A stretch of 64,000 bases of DNA from positions 806,001-870,000 of the forward strand of contig OZ037883.1 in assembly GCA_964035575.1 (NCBI GenBank), read 5' to 3'. The position numbers and the translations under genes were made by a program. This document shows positions 30,713 to 41,445 of this stretch, one piece after another. The DNA comes from Rhynchopus sp. YZ270_cl-10. Its lineage: Eukaryota; Euglenozoa; Diplonemea; Diplonemida; Diplonemidae. The notes under the pieces are model-generated. The model was not told the origin of the DNA. It ran no database searches and worked only from the letters and a program-made list of their open reading frames with translations. Positions within the stretch are counted from its first letter, which is position 1, and each line of letters starts with the position of its first letter.

Positions 30713-32323
30713 GCCCCCTAAATAGTAGTTGAAACGTGCTAAAACGCATCTCAATCGAGATCATGCAAATGCAATTAAATTGTAGACAACAGCAGAGGGA
30801 GAAGAACTTTTTCTTTTTTGTTTTGCACAATGGTGGCAACCATACCCCCTCTATATGCAAAAAAAAAGGGGGGATACCGCACCTAAGCCTCTTACCCATG
30901 CTTAGCAACCTTAGACCCACAAAAGAAACCATTTTCTCATATTATTTTTTTCTGGAAGAAAAGACGAAGCAACAACAGATACGGGGAGTTCTGGTACAGG
31001 AAGAAATGGGGGAAAAGACAGAAATAACTTGTAAGACCTCGTCTCTTGTGATTGGTCACCTTTTTTTTTTAAAAAGAGGGTCTTTGGGGGGAAATCACGA
31101 CAATATTCATGACATGAAAATCACAATAACAAGCACAAAACATTCTGCATAACTGCTTGTCAAGTGTACTTATCCTATCATGTCAAGTGTCGTGAAATCA
31201 GGTTCTATCTCAAACACTGTAAACAAAGCTAACAGTGAGTTCATAGCCACCATTTGCAAAACACCCAGGGCAGGGAAGGCTTTATGAAAGAAAAAAATAA
31301 AAATCGTCAATTGTAATAGTGAAGACATCCAAAGATGTGCCCCACTTAACAACGCCCTTTATTTTTTTCTTTTTTTTGCTGTATCAACAATCGCCACACC
31401 AAAAGGGGTTCTGTCCCCCCAAATATCACCCCCAAAAAAAAAAAGGAAGGATCCAGGGAATCCAAGGGATTTTTGGAGACCCTATTTAGGAACCACATAC
31501 TCCTTGACAGTGTACCTTGGTGCGAGACCAGAACACCGTTATATATCGGCCCGCAAACCATGATTTTTTTTTTTTCCGCAACATTTTTTTTTCTGTGGTT
31601 TACATTTCTGGGGGAGAGAAAAAAAAGTTTGTTGGATGAATTGAAGTCTCGGATATACATCAGCCACTTGACGAGAGGATTGAATTCACATACAAAAAAG
31701 GTTCAAAGAGGGCACTGATGCACGTCACCTCATTGAGAATCTCTGTTCCCACTATGCCATGGGTACTCTGGAGAGTTAAAGGTAATCAAATCCTTCGGTC
31801 ACTGGTTCAATCCCACAAGGGAAACAGATATTTATTACCAAGGATTCTTACTCAACACAGCTCGCATTTGAACAGACTAACTTTTGCTTTCAAAAAAAAT
31901 GTACAATGCTCCTAAAAAAATCGGAAAAAAAGAAAAAAGGTAAGAACGAACCTGGGCCTCAATTCTTTGACCACCTTTTGAAAAGCCCCCTCCCCTCCCC
32001 CTCCAAAAAAAAAAAAAAAAAAAAAAAAAATTGAGACCATTCAAAATGCACACGCCGTAATGGAACTATATCCCCACCTCGCCCCCGTCGCCCCCTTTTT
32101 TTGTTCTTTTTTTAAAATTTTGGTTATCAGTGTAGACATACGAGGATGTGCTTTTCACTCCAACTTTTTAGTGTCGACAAATCAAGTCATTTACTTCACC
32201 ATCGTGTAGGTGGCTTTCCCCCCCCACTCTTTTCTTACCAATCGTAGAGGCACCTAAAGATGCGCCAACGAGATTTCCTTTTTTTTTTGAAAACTTGGTT
32301 GTATTAGTGTAGCCACCCTAGAG

Positions 32324-32423
32324 CAGTGCTGTAAGAATACGCATAAGAATACGTATTCTGATACGTATTCTTAACGTATCCTTACGAAGAATACGTATAA
32401 GAATACGTATTCTTACAGCACTG
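32324..32423. mobile_element. 100-bp hAT-type MITE with perfect target duplication
   Basis: Starts CAGTGCTGTAAGAATACG and ends with the exact inverse. The interior is made only of AAGAATACGTATTCTTA-type palindromes. Flanking direct repeats CCCTAGAG lie at 32316-32323 and 32424-32431. The interrupted flank reads as repeat R3, and the uninterrupted R3 at 1037-1085 contains a single CCCTAGAG, so the two loci together show the empty and filled site. Confidence 0.93.
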
Positions 32424-33461
32424 CCCTAGAGTGTACCCCACTATATCCCTTTTTTTTTGATAACTTATTGGAGTAGTGTAGTTGCCTCGGTTTTGTGTTG
32501 CCACAGTTTGTGCAATCTCCACTTTCCAAAAAAAAAAAAAAATTCTTTTTCTGTACCAGCAAACCGACCCACCAAAGGTGTACCCGAAGGCTAGGATACT
32601 TTTTTTTTCCCCTTTATTTGGGTATCCAGTCTGATAAGAGCACTGTCATTTGCTTTTTTTTTTTTTTGTTCATTTTTTTTTTTAACTCCCCTCAGTCTGT
32701 TCGATTCAGAGCAGAAACAAGCTGTTATTTTTATTTGATTTTTTTTTTTTTTTCGAATGAAGAAAGAGAGAGAGAGAAGTATCACCCCAACACACCCGAT
32801 CCCACGCCCTTTAGACACCCTATTTTTTTTTTGCTTTACAATCGCACAAAAAAAAATCACCATTGTGGTAATTTAAAAAAAATAATGCAAAGGCCAACAA
32901 CGCAATGTTCAGGAACAGACTTAGGTAAAAAGTAAGAAGCAAGGAGTGCAGGGTTATCATCACCCCAAGCAAATATGCCACTTAATCCAACCCCTCAAAA
33001 GTGCGTGCAAAACCTGAAAAACAATTTGGCATCAATTTTTGAGAGTAACTTTCATTCAACTTCAGGTCGGGAGAATGAAAGCCACAGCCAACATACAAAG
33101 GTGCACCCGTTTTAGTACTTTTTTTTTTTTTGCATTGACATGACATTTTTTTGGGCCAGTTTCGTGTCGCATTTATTTTTCTGAACGTTGACGTAAAAGA
33201 AAAACATTCTTTTCTTTTCCATTGACATTCCTGAAACCTGATGCGACCGTGGCAAGAACCTAACTTAATGGGGGTACGAACGGAAGTCTTTTCAATTTAA
33301 AAGAAGGGAGGGGGGGAAAAACAGAACTGTCCTTGCAGACACCACCCCCCCCCCTCCACCCACCCTGCATGGCTACCAATGCCCCCCCCCCCCCCTAACC
33401 ACAATACCCACCGGAGAAAAAAAATCGGGGGGTGGAGGGCATACTTCTATACACAAATTGC

Positions 33462-33545
33462 TGCATGGACAAATCGCCTAAGCACCCCACCAAGGCAGGG
33501 TGCTTAGCAACTAAGGTCTGTGCTCAATGTTGGCCGAAGCCTTCT
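33462..33545 (-). repeat. Dispersed repeat R2
   Basis: ACAAATCGCCTAAGCACCCC, a GGGTGCTTAGC arm and CTCAATGTTGGCCGAAGCC. It lies just downstream of the phosphatase gene stop codon in gene sense. Confidence 0.5.
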
Positions 33546-33605
33546 GTATTTTGTTTTTCCATTGAGTCTGGTAAACATTCCACCCCAAAACCAAAAAAAA
33601 ATCCC

Positions 33606-33638
<33 letters not shown>

Positions 33639-33682
33639 CCCTTTTTTTTCTGTATCAAAATGACCTGCCCAATCCCCTCTCA

Positions 33683-35837
33683 TCACCGCTGAAGGTCTCT
33701 GTTAACACGGTTCCAGCCTTCTGGTTTCCATGTGTTGATGTTGAGGGTGTAGCACTGGATGAAGTCACCTGTGTCGGTCTGAATCGGGGCTCGCACCAAC
33801 ATAGATGAGGATTTTATGTACTCGGGCACGGTAAGATTCGACTCAATGAGTTTGCCAATGAACTCTGCAAGGGCAGGGATTGTGAAGTCGGGTGTCTCAC
33901 CTCCCTCGTAGTCGGCCACAAGAATCCCGTTTTGCTGGTATCTGTAAGCGGGTGGGTGGGTGAAGGGATAAGTGTGTTTTTGTTGTGTCGACAATCGCCT
34001 AAGGACCCGGTCTGTATACTCAAATGTTGACCAAAGCCTTTGTGCTTTTTTGTAGTCACCGTATCACAAAAAATGTGGAAGACTATAAAAAAATGGAAAA
34101 CAAAATTGTTGAGATGATCCTAAGCCTCTCTCTCTCTCTGCTCGCGTACTAAAACAATTTTTTTTATTCTCTCCAGTGACTTATTTTCCTCGCCCGGACG
34201 TATGTTTTAAGTCGGGGGTTGAAAACACCAAACCTTTAAAAATGAAGGCATAATTTTCATCAACTAGGTGGGTGCTGTACTCAAACGCATATGGTGAGCC
34301 ATGGCACTCAAAAAAGGGGGGGCCAGGAACTACAGACAGCGTCTCATCCCTAAAGAGTGTGGCAGGGATGAGGCAAATGGAAAGGTTTTGGTCTGGACAT
34401 TTATTTGTATTCGTAAATGATGAGCATACCCCCTGATGCAGTCTGGTGTGTTTTCAATGATGATGGTTTTGTCAAGCTTCCTCCCGAGAACGCTCAAATC
34501 CTTTCTGTAGCCGGCCTGTGGGTGAGTGAGGTGTGCGTTTCATGATAAGACACTTATTTGTGCTGCCTCATGGTGTATTACCTTTGGTGCGCTGCACTCT
34601 ACAGATATATTTTTGACGATTTCTGTCAAATGGGTTTGCAAGAAGAAGAATAAAAAAATTGTAAGGTGAACCGACTGACCCACCTACGATGCCAGTGATC
34701 GGATGAAACATAAGTATTTTGTGACCAACGACAAGAAGTTTTTTTAAATAGTGGAGAGAGAAAGAGAGAGCCTTTTGCATACCTGTCCGCTGAACCACTT
34801 AGCATGGCGATAGACGCAGTGTTTGATTGCGTTGGTTGGGTCAATGTTTTTGATGATTGCCTGGAAGAAATGAGGTGGAATGTGTGTGCCGCCAAATGCG
34901 ATGTTTATAGCATCGTCTGGCAATGTGCATTTTTATTATCATCATTTGTCACTAACCATGGCGGCTTGTGTTGTTCTGTGTGGGCTAGCCGGGTCTTGCG
35001 ATCCGACTGGTGCCTCTTTTACTCGGTGAGCGGGTTAACACATAATGTGAGCACCTCCCCTATCCCTGGCCGCGTAGGGGGGCACAGACAGCACACCTTT
35101 CCCAGGGTCATTAGCTGAGTGCAGGACTCTGGTCTGACTTCCGGTGGGAGCTCAGCAAAGCTCCCGCCTAGTAAAAGGTTGTTGGTAAGGAGATGCCTCG
35201 ATGTGCAAATCTCCCCTATCGTTCTTTCATCTTAGTTGGGGGCTTTCCTCACTTCTCGAAACAAAAAAAAGGGGAAAACGTACCTGAGCATATGCACGCA
35301 GACCTGCCGTCCACACTATCGCCTCCACTTGGTCCTTGCAGAGGGAGAAGAGCTGTGCGAGACCGGGTCTTGCGTAGAGGGGGCCCTCTCTGGCGTATAT
35401 GAGAGTCTCGTCGAGATCAAACACAACTGTGTACTTTCCTGCGTCTGCGGGTGCCTGTTTGTTAGAAGGGGTTTTAGGTGACGAATACTGAAAGTGAAAG
35501 GTTTAGATGACTGTTTCATAAGATGATCATAAGCCTCGTGATTAGTCATCTGTGAAAAAGATACCACTCCAGGACAGTGTTAATATGAGAGCTGAGGCTC
35601 GCGTCAAATTATTGCAGTACACATTCGTGACAAAAGAGTGGGTTGGGTGTGGGGTGTGGGGTGTGGGGGGCGCACCTGAGCAGCTATGCAGTACTTTTCC
35701 GGGTCATGAATCATAGATGGTGCCCGTGCCCCCCGTCCAGGCTTCCCCCGCGCCCCTTGGTATTCCTGCTTGAACGACGTCCCTCTCTTCCGTTGTCTTT
35801 CCTTCACAACGGTCTGAAGCTGCTCCTGCACTGACAT
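33683..35837 (-). CDS. FCP1/SCP-like HAD phosphatase, five exons
   Basis: Exons 35837-35676, 35487-35284, 34860-34783, 34515-34430 and 33941-33683 join in frame through GT-AG introns to give 262 aa. The HAD nucleophile motif is VFDLDETLIY (DxDxT form) at about residue 75. Then come VEAIVWTAGLRAYAQ (the WTA motif of FCP1-like enzymes), IIKNIDPTNAIKHCVYRH, KDLSVLGRKLDKTIIIENTP (the acidic HAD motif in the form of NLI-interacting-factor phosphatases) and a C-terminal VADYEGGETPDFTI helix region. This is the small-CTD-phosphatase/Dullard/Tim50 fold, which removes phosphate from Ser/Thr, often in RNA polymerase II CTD. There is no BRCT domain and no membrane helix, so an SCP-type enzyme is more likely than FCP1 or Tim50. 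Introns 1 and 4 carry R1/R2 repeats. Confidence 0.92.
33981..34050 (-). repeat. R2 repeat in intron 4 of the phosphatase gene
   Basis: TTGTGTCGACAATCGCCTAA then CTCAAATGTTGACCAAAGCC, within the 33942-34429 intron. Confidence 0.5.
34111..34140 (-). repeat. R1 stem-loop (partial) in intron 4 of the phosphatase gene
   Basis: GAGATGATCCTAAGCCTCTC followed by a TC run that replaces the second arm. Confidence 0.5.
35521..35551 (-). repeat. R1 stem-loop in intron 1 of the phosphatase gene
   Basis: AGATGATCATAAGCCTCGTG then ATTAGTCATCT. The outer arms AGATGA and TCATCT both differ from the better-paired copy's AGGTGA/TCACCT but still pair with each other, a compensatory change. It lies within the intron 35488-35675. 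Confidence 0.6.
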
Positions 35838-36071
35838 TGTCCTTCCGTTCCCCCACCCTCAGCCGATGGCCTGTGTAATGTATATGTGCAAACGATACTG
35901 TCGTTGTGCACTAAGGGGTGTGTCTTGCCCTTGTCTGTTAGGTGGTGGTTTGGGTGGTTGACACACATGGCATCTTGATTATCCCTCTATACCCTCTGTT
36001 CAATATACAACAGTAATGCTGTCCCTGGTGTAAGGTATCGGAACACCCGTGAAAGACCACAATGTATTCTA

Positions 36072-37840
36072 AATCTAGCAGGCTTTTGACCCCCGTGATG
36101 CTAATTTATCAGCGTCCGAGAAACACGAAGCACTGCTATGTGGAGAGAGGGGGAAAGGGTCAACTCAGAAGCAAAAAAGCATCCTCAATACGCAGAAACG
36201 TCAATAAAGACGTCTGCAGTCAGATAACGAGTCTGATATGCTGTATGATCATCATTGTCGCACGAATCAATCGAAAGGTGTGGGAACTACTGAGAATCTA
36301 GCTAGGCTTTTGACCCCCGTGATGCTAATTTATCAGCGTCCGGGAAACACGAAGCACTGCAATGTGGAGAGGGAAAGGGTCAACTCAGAAGCAAAAAAGC
36401 ATCCTCAATACGCAGAAACGTCAAAAGAGACGTCTGCAGTCAGATAACGAGTCTGATATGCTGTATGATCATCATTGTCGCACGAATCAATCGAAAGGTG
36501 TGGGAACTACTGAGAATCTAGCCAGGCTTTTGACCCCCGTGATGCTAATTTATCAGCGTCCGGGAAACACGAAGCACTGCAATGTGGAGAGGGAAAGGGT
36601 CAACTCAGAAGCAAAAAAGCATCCTCAATACGCAGAAACGTCAAAAGAGACGTCTGCAGTCAGATAACGAGTCTGATATGCTGTAAGTCATCATTGTCGT
36701 TGAAATCGCCAAAGGGACAAGAATTGGGGGGAAATGTGCAAGAGCAAAGGAAAAAGGGTCAACTCAGAAGCAAAAAGGTATCCTCAATACGCAGAAACGT
36801 CAAAAGAGACGTTTTGCATGTCAGATAACGAGTCTGATATGCTGTATGATCATCATTGTCGCACGAATCAATCGAAAGGTGTGGGAACTACTGAGAATCT
36901 AGCCAGGCTTTTGACCCCCGTGATGCTAATTTATCAGCGTCCGGGAAACACGAAGCACTGCAATGTGGAGAGGGAAAGGGTCAACTCAGAAGCAAAAAAG
37001 CATCCTCAATACGCAGAAACGTCAAAAGAGACGTCTGCAGTCAGATAACGAGTCTGATATGCTGTAAGTCATCATTGTCGTTGAAATCGCCAAAGGGACA
37101 AGAATTGGGGGGAAATGTGCAAGAGCAAAGGAAAAAGGGTCAACTCAGAAGCAAAAAGGTATCCTCAATACGCAGAAACGTCAAAAGAGACGTTTTGCAT
37201 GTCAGATAACGAGTCTGATATGCTGTATGATCATCATTGTCGCACGAATCAATCGAAAGGTGTGGGAACTACTGAGAATCTAGCCAGGCTTTTGACCCCC
37301 GTGATGCTAATTTATCAGCGTCCGGGAAACACGAAGCACTGCAATGTGGAGAGGGAAAGGGTCAACTCAGAAGCAAAAAAGCATCCTCAATACGCAGAAA
37401 CGTCAAAAGAGACGTCTGCAGTCAGATAACGAGTCTGATATGCTGTAAGTCATCATTGTCGTTGAAATCGCCAAAGGGACAAGAATTGGGGGGAAATGTG
37501 CAAGAGCAAAGGAAAAAGGGTCAACTCAGAAGCAAAAAGGTATCCTCAATACGCAGAAACGTCAAAAGAGACGTTTTGCATGTCAGATAACGAGTCTGAT
37601 ATGCTGTATGATCATCATTGTCGCACGAATCAATCGAAAGGTGTGGGAACTACTGAGAATCTAGCTAGGCTTTTGACCCCCGTGATGCTAATTTATCAGC
37701 GTCCGGGAAACACGAAGCACTGCAATGTGGAGAGGGAAAGGGTCAACTCAGAAGCAAAAAAGCATCCTCAATACGCAGAAACGTCAAAAGAGACGTCTGC
37801 AGTCAGATAACGAGTCTGATATGCTGTAAGTCATCATTGT
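36072..37840 (+). repeat. Higher-order tandem repeat (220-bp and 161-bp units)
   Basis: The marker GGCTTTTGACCCCCGTGATG recurs at 36081, 36305, 36525, 36906, 37287 and 37668. The first steps are about 220 bp and the last three are exactly 381 bp, because a partly duplicated 161-bp subunit was added. Copies are nearly identical. Each unit contains an imperfect hairpin GCAGAAACGTC...GACGTCTGC and a second one TCAGATAACGAGTCTGA. The open frame on the plus strand repeats with the units and shows no protein-like features, so I regard it as non-coding. A small-RNA gene array (for example snoRNA-like) is possible: TGAT.ATCA and CTGA motifs are present, but boxes are not canonical. Confidence 0.9.
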
Positions 37841-38698
37841 CGTGTAAACACGGATAATGTCTGGACGTGACACTTCGTTGGAATGTGTAATTCGGGTCAA
37901 AGAACATGCTCAATTGTTTCGTTGTCTTTTGTTTTGTTTTATTTTGGTTTTGTTTTTTTTTTTTGTTTTGCTTCGTGAGAGAATCTGGCAAAATAGTCAC
38001 AACGTTCTTTTACGAAACAGTCCGAACCGTTCGTGTTTTTTGTTTGTTTGTTTTTTTTTTTATACTTTTTTTTTTTTGTCACTTTTATTTTTTTGTTTTC
38101 CACACACAAAAACCGTGTTTGTATGCTTTTTGTGCGCTGTCTGGCTTTTTTTAGGGGAAAAAACTCCCTTCCGTCATTTCTTGTTTCTCCCAAAAAGAAA
38201 AAAAAATATGCATGCTTTAGTTTCACCCATGGGGCTTTAATAAATACAATGCAATGTTCAACAAGAACTCGCTCGACCCAACCACCCCCAATTGTTTCTA
38301 CACTTGTGACTCCCCTGAAAAAAGGGGGAAGAAGGTTATTACCCTGCCCCCCCCTCTTTCTTCGTCCAATACAAATTTGCTTCCATTTCCTTAAAGTTGT
38401 GAGGGAAAAAAACGAAAACTGGACACAAACCGCCCATAAAAAATTCACAGCAGACGTGGGGTGAACACACCAAGAAAAAAAAAAGAGAAAAAAAATAAGA
38501 AACAGGACAGTGGAGAATAAAGCGGTATTTTTTTCTTTGCCAGTATTCTAAGTAACATTTCTCTCCGTTGTTTTGGGGGGGGTGGGGGTGGGGGGTTTTG
38601 GGGGGGTTACGGACATCCGTAAAAGAAAAAAAAACCCAAAAAAAAAAAAATACTCAAAATAAACAGGGGGAGATTGGGGGGGGAAGCCACGTGTTTGT
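37841..38698. other. T-rich spacer
   Basis: Dominated by T tracts; nothing else recognised. Confidence 0.5.
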
Positions 38699-39235
38699 TT
38701 ATCCAGCAATGAACTTCATGCCGATGTGCGACACAAGTGTGACTGCGATGAAGATCATCGATCCGATGATGACAGTGATCGGCTGCACCTTGAAGCCCAT
38801 TCCCTCCTCCTCAGCCTCGGGTCCGAGCTGTGTGATGTGACAATAATATTTTTATGGTAAATGGTGATGATACGGCGCTTTGATACACACAGTCTATCAA
38901 AAAAGAGAGAATCGAGATGACCCTAAGCCACTCATGCTTGGCCACCTTTAAAAAAAAACGGAGTTGACAACGCCTCACCGTTCACCGGTAGACGCAGAGC
39001 AGACACTGCAAAAAAGAAAAAGAATAAACGGCGTCCAAATAAATTTAGGGGATTATGCAGCGCCTTTTGTTCTACGTTAAATATGACTGTAGATTAACGA
39101 TAGAATTTAACTGAGTCGCCCATACAGTATGTCCTTGCAAAACAAAGGCTTCAAAAACCTCCCGTCAAAAAGTATCCAAAAAAAACATACCTGGTTTCCT
39201 CCCTTTCTCCTCTGCTGACGTGCCGATGCGCGCAT
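38699..39235 (-). CDS. SEC61B: Sec61-beta-like tail-anchored translocon subunit, two exons
   Basis: Exon 1 is 39235-39191, encoding MRASARQQRRKGGNQ up to a GTATGT donor. Exon 2 is 38827-38699 after ACACAG. The joined product is 57 aa. The C-terminus EEEGMGFKVQPITVIIGSMI then FIAVTLVSHIGMKF fits the Sec61-beta signature: a Gly-(hydrophobic)-Lys-Val-x-Pro turn before one tail-anchor helix, then His-Ile and a Lys near the end. Sec61 beta is the small subunit of the ER protein-conducting channel. At 57 aa it is shorter than the usual 80-100. A small middle exon near 38960-39000 was considered, but no phase-compatible version exists, so direct joining is preferred. The intron contains an R1 stem-loop. 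Confidence 0.75.
38914..38948 (-). repeat. R1 stem-loop in intron of the Sec61-beta-like gene
   Basis: GAGATGACCCTAAGCCACTC then ATGCTTGGCCACCTT. Confidence 0.55.
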
Positions 39236-39732
39236 TTTAAAGTGGTTTTTTTTGGGGAGAAAACTACAAAGAGAACAAAAAGAGAAAAGGTAAGAGTGGA
39301 AGCACACTAAAGGTGTGTTCGTGTGTTGGTTGTGTCGCAGAAAGCTTGCTGTGGGGAAGAGTGGTGGTGGTTCTTTAGTATTAAGTGAAGGATAAAGTAC
39401 GTTTGTACATTTTTTTTTTTTTTTGAAAAAATAAAAAAGAGCGTCGAAACGCGCTGGACAATAAAAAAGAGCAGTTGAAAGTGCAAATGTAAATGCGTCT
39501 CACCATTGACGAACTCAGGCATTGGTTCTCCGCGGGTTATCTAACCCCAGAGAGCACTTCAATGGTATTGCACAGGAGGTTGTAAGCAACGGAACATAAT
39601 CCTTGCTTAGAAAATGCCAGTTTTGCTGTAGGTATTGCTAATAGTGGTGATGGTGAGTGTGACTGATTAGAGGGTTTGCCTGTCACACCAAAGCTGTGGA
39701 TCGAGGAAGAAAACAGACAAAGAAAAGTTCAT

Positions 39733-39765
39733 AAGATGAACCTCAGCCTCTCTGTGCTTAGTACC
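39733..39765 (-). repeat. R1 stem-loop repeat
   Basis: AAGATGAACCTCAGCCTCTC then TGTGCTTAGTACC, preceded by the AAAGAAAAGTTCAT leader also seen before the copies at 30678 and 40438. Confidence 0.55.
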
Positions 39766-40437
39766 AGACAAAAGAGAGGTGTCGTAAGTGTCAACTGCCT
39801 CGGCAGAAGACAAAGCAGGCTGACATCGGTTGTATGTTATCTAACCCACAAGACCATTTTTCATCTGATAGACAAAGAAGAGTAGAAACCTTTTTTTTTT
39901 CCCCCTCCAACAGTAGCGTTGCTTCCAACTCCAACTTTTTTTTCAAAATATATCATACGCAAAAAATCAGCCAAAAAAAAAATCCCGAACTGCAAAAATA
40001 AAAAAAAAGAACAAAACAAAGGGGGGGAGACAAACAGGGGAAGAGAAGAAGTCGCAATACAATTCTTGAAACTTTCTTTTTTTTTTTGTTATTTTAGCAA
40101 TTTCCCATATTTTTTTTTCCCTTTTTGTGGTCAAATTGCCATCAAAGAAAAAAAAAGGAGGGGTTAAAAAGAGTGAAAAATTTGGTTTAAAAAAATGGTT
40201 GGTTCTCTGTTTTACTTTGGACAGCATCCTGAAAAAAGAACCCCCCTATGTTACCCCGAGACACGTCAGGATCCTCACAAAATGTTGCACCTTATTCGAA
40301 GGTGGCAAAGATGAGAGGTCCTCCTTTTTTTGTGTATATTTTTTTGTTCGTTTTGCAACGTTGCAAAATATATTGTTAGTTTTATGCAGTCGCTGTTGTC
40401 TGTGCCAATGTCAGATGCAAAACAAAGAAAAGTTTAT

Positions 40438-40472
40438 AAGATTATCCTAAGCCTCTCATGCTTAGTCACCTT
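40438..40472 (-). repeat. R1 stem-loop repeat
   Basis: AAGATTATCCTAAGCCTCTC then ATGCTTAGTCACCTT, with the AAAGAAAAGTTTAT leader; inner stem perfect. Confidence 0.6.
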
Positions 40473-41349
40473 CAAACAGATAGTGTACCTAAGACTGCGC
40501 TCCATTTTTGAGGATCGCTTTTCTTTTGAAAGAAAAGTGTATTTGCTGTCATTTCACAATGTTGGGGGAAAAGAAGGAGAAAAAAGGAGGAATCAACAAA
40601 TACTCACCAGGAAGGACGGGGGGGCTTTTTAATAAAAGACATTTAAAAAAAAAAATCACAGCTGTCTTTTACATTATTATCATTCTGAGCCTAGCAGCTC
40701 ACCCAATTGAAAAAAAAAAAAGAAGATTTTTTTTCTCGTCCATCATAGCCATCTTGGGTTTTTTTTCTTCTCCAACTTGGTTTTTGAATGACTTATTCCT
40801 CACAAAAGCCTCTTTTTTCTCTCTCTGATGTGCTCCTGGATATCTTTGGAGAAATAAAATCTTTTGCTTTCGAATTCTTCTATTTATTTTTCTCTTTCTC
40901 CTTCTCTTTGTAGGAAAGAGTGGTTTCCGGGGGGGAGGAAATCATTCTTCGAAAGAAAAGCAAGAAAAGATTACAAGATGACCTTGCTTAGTCACCTTGA
41001 TCACAAAGAAACAAAAACAAGAAACGTTGTAAGATACATATGTCTCGTTTCACGAGCATCATAGCATTTTCGCACCTTTAAAAAAAAGAAGCCACTTTCC
41101 TTCGTCACCGTTTGAAACCCTTCTTTTGTTAGCGTGAAGGATGAATCGTGGGATATGGGGGGGAGGGGGGGGAGAGACAGCGGAAAAGGGGTATGGGGGT
41201 GAGAGGGTGGCTACTCCCGATTCCCCCCCCCCGTACACAGGAGCGGGGTGGTTGGTTTTTTTTTCATTTGAAGCTAACATACAGTTCCTGTATTTGCGTG
41301 TCCAAGGGAAACAGAGGGACATTACACAACAGTGTCAAAAGAATTCTTG

Positions 41350-41385
41350 AAAGATGAACTTAAGCCTCACTGTGATTATTCCCCT
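41350..41385 (-). repeat. R1 stem-loop repeat, diverged
   Basis: AAGATGAACTTAAGCCTCAC then TGTGATTATTCCCC; the outer stem is lost. Confidence 0.4.
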
Positions 41386-41414
41386 CCCCTGTGGTTTCAG
41401 TCACATCAGTTTGT

Positions 41415-41445
41415 GAGATGAACTTTAAGCTTCGTGCTTAGTTAT
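41415..41445 (-). repeat. R1 stem-loop repeat, diverged
   Basis: GAGATGAACTTTAAGCTTCG then TGCTTAGTTATA; inner stem kept as TAAGC/GCTTA. Confidence 0.4.

Larger units (their letters stand above)
30330..33682. other. Repeat-rich spacer
   Basis: No gene recognised. It contains R1 at 30678-30712 and a poorer copy at about 30878, an R4 block at 30724-30769 (TAGTTGAAACGTGCTAAAAC, matching 1361-1408), an R5-like stretch at 31495-31615, R3 copies at 32115 and 32286, R2 at 33462-33545, and A-runs of over 25 bases at about 32007 and 33608. A TGGTTCAATCCCAC motif near 31801 resembles a tRNA B box but the arms do not pair. Confidence 0.5.

Noticed and set aside
31720-31820. Possible tRNA gene (TGGTTCAATCCCAC box)
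   Set aside because: Only a B-box-like motif; T-arm and acceptor arms do not pair, and no convincing D or anticodon arm was found.
36362-37810. Repeated 104-codon ORFs across the satellite
   Set aside because: They recur because the DNA repeats; composition is not protein-like and the first unit differs in frame content.
36072-37840. CRISPR array
   Set aside because: Units are contiguous long repeats without short identical repeats alternating with unique spacers, and the DNA is eukaryotic.
37939-38448. 169-codon minus-strand ORF
   Set aside because: Lys/Phe-rich translation of T/A tracts with no domain or neighbouring splice pattern.
38958-39001. Middle exon of the Sec61-beta-like gene after the TTTTTTGCAG at about 39000
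   Set aside because: Any exon bounded by that acceptor and the nearby GT donors brings a stop or breaks the phase into the last exon.
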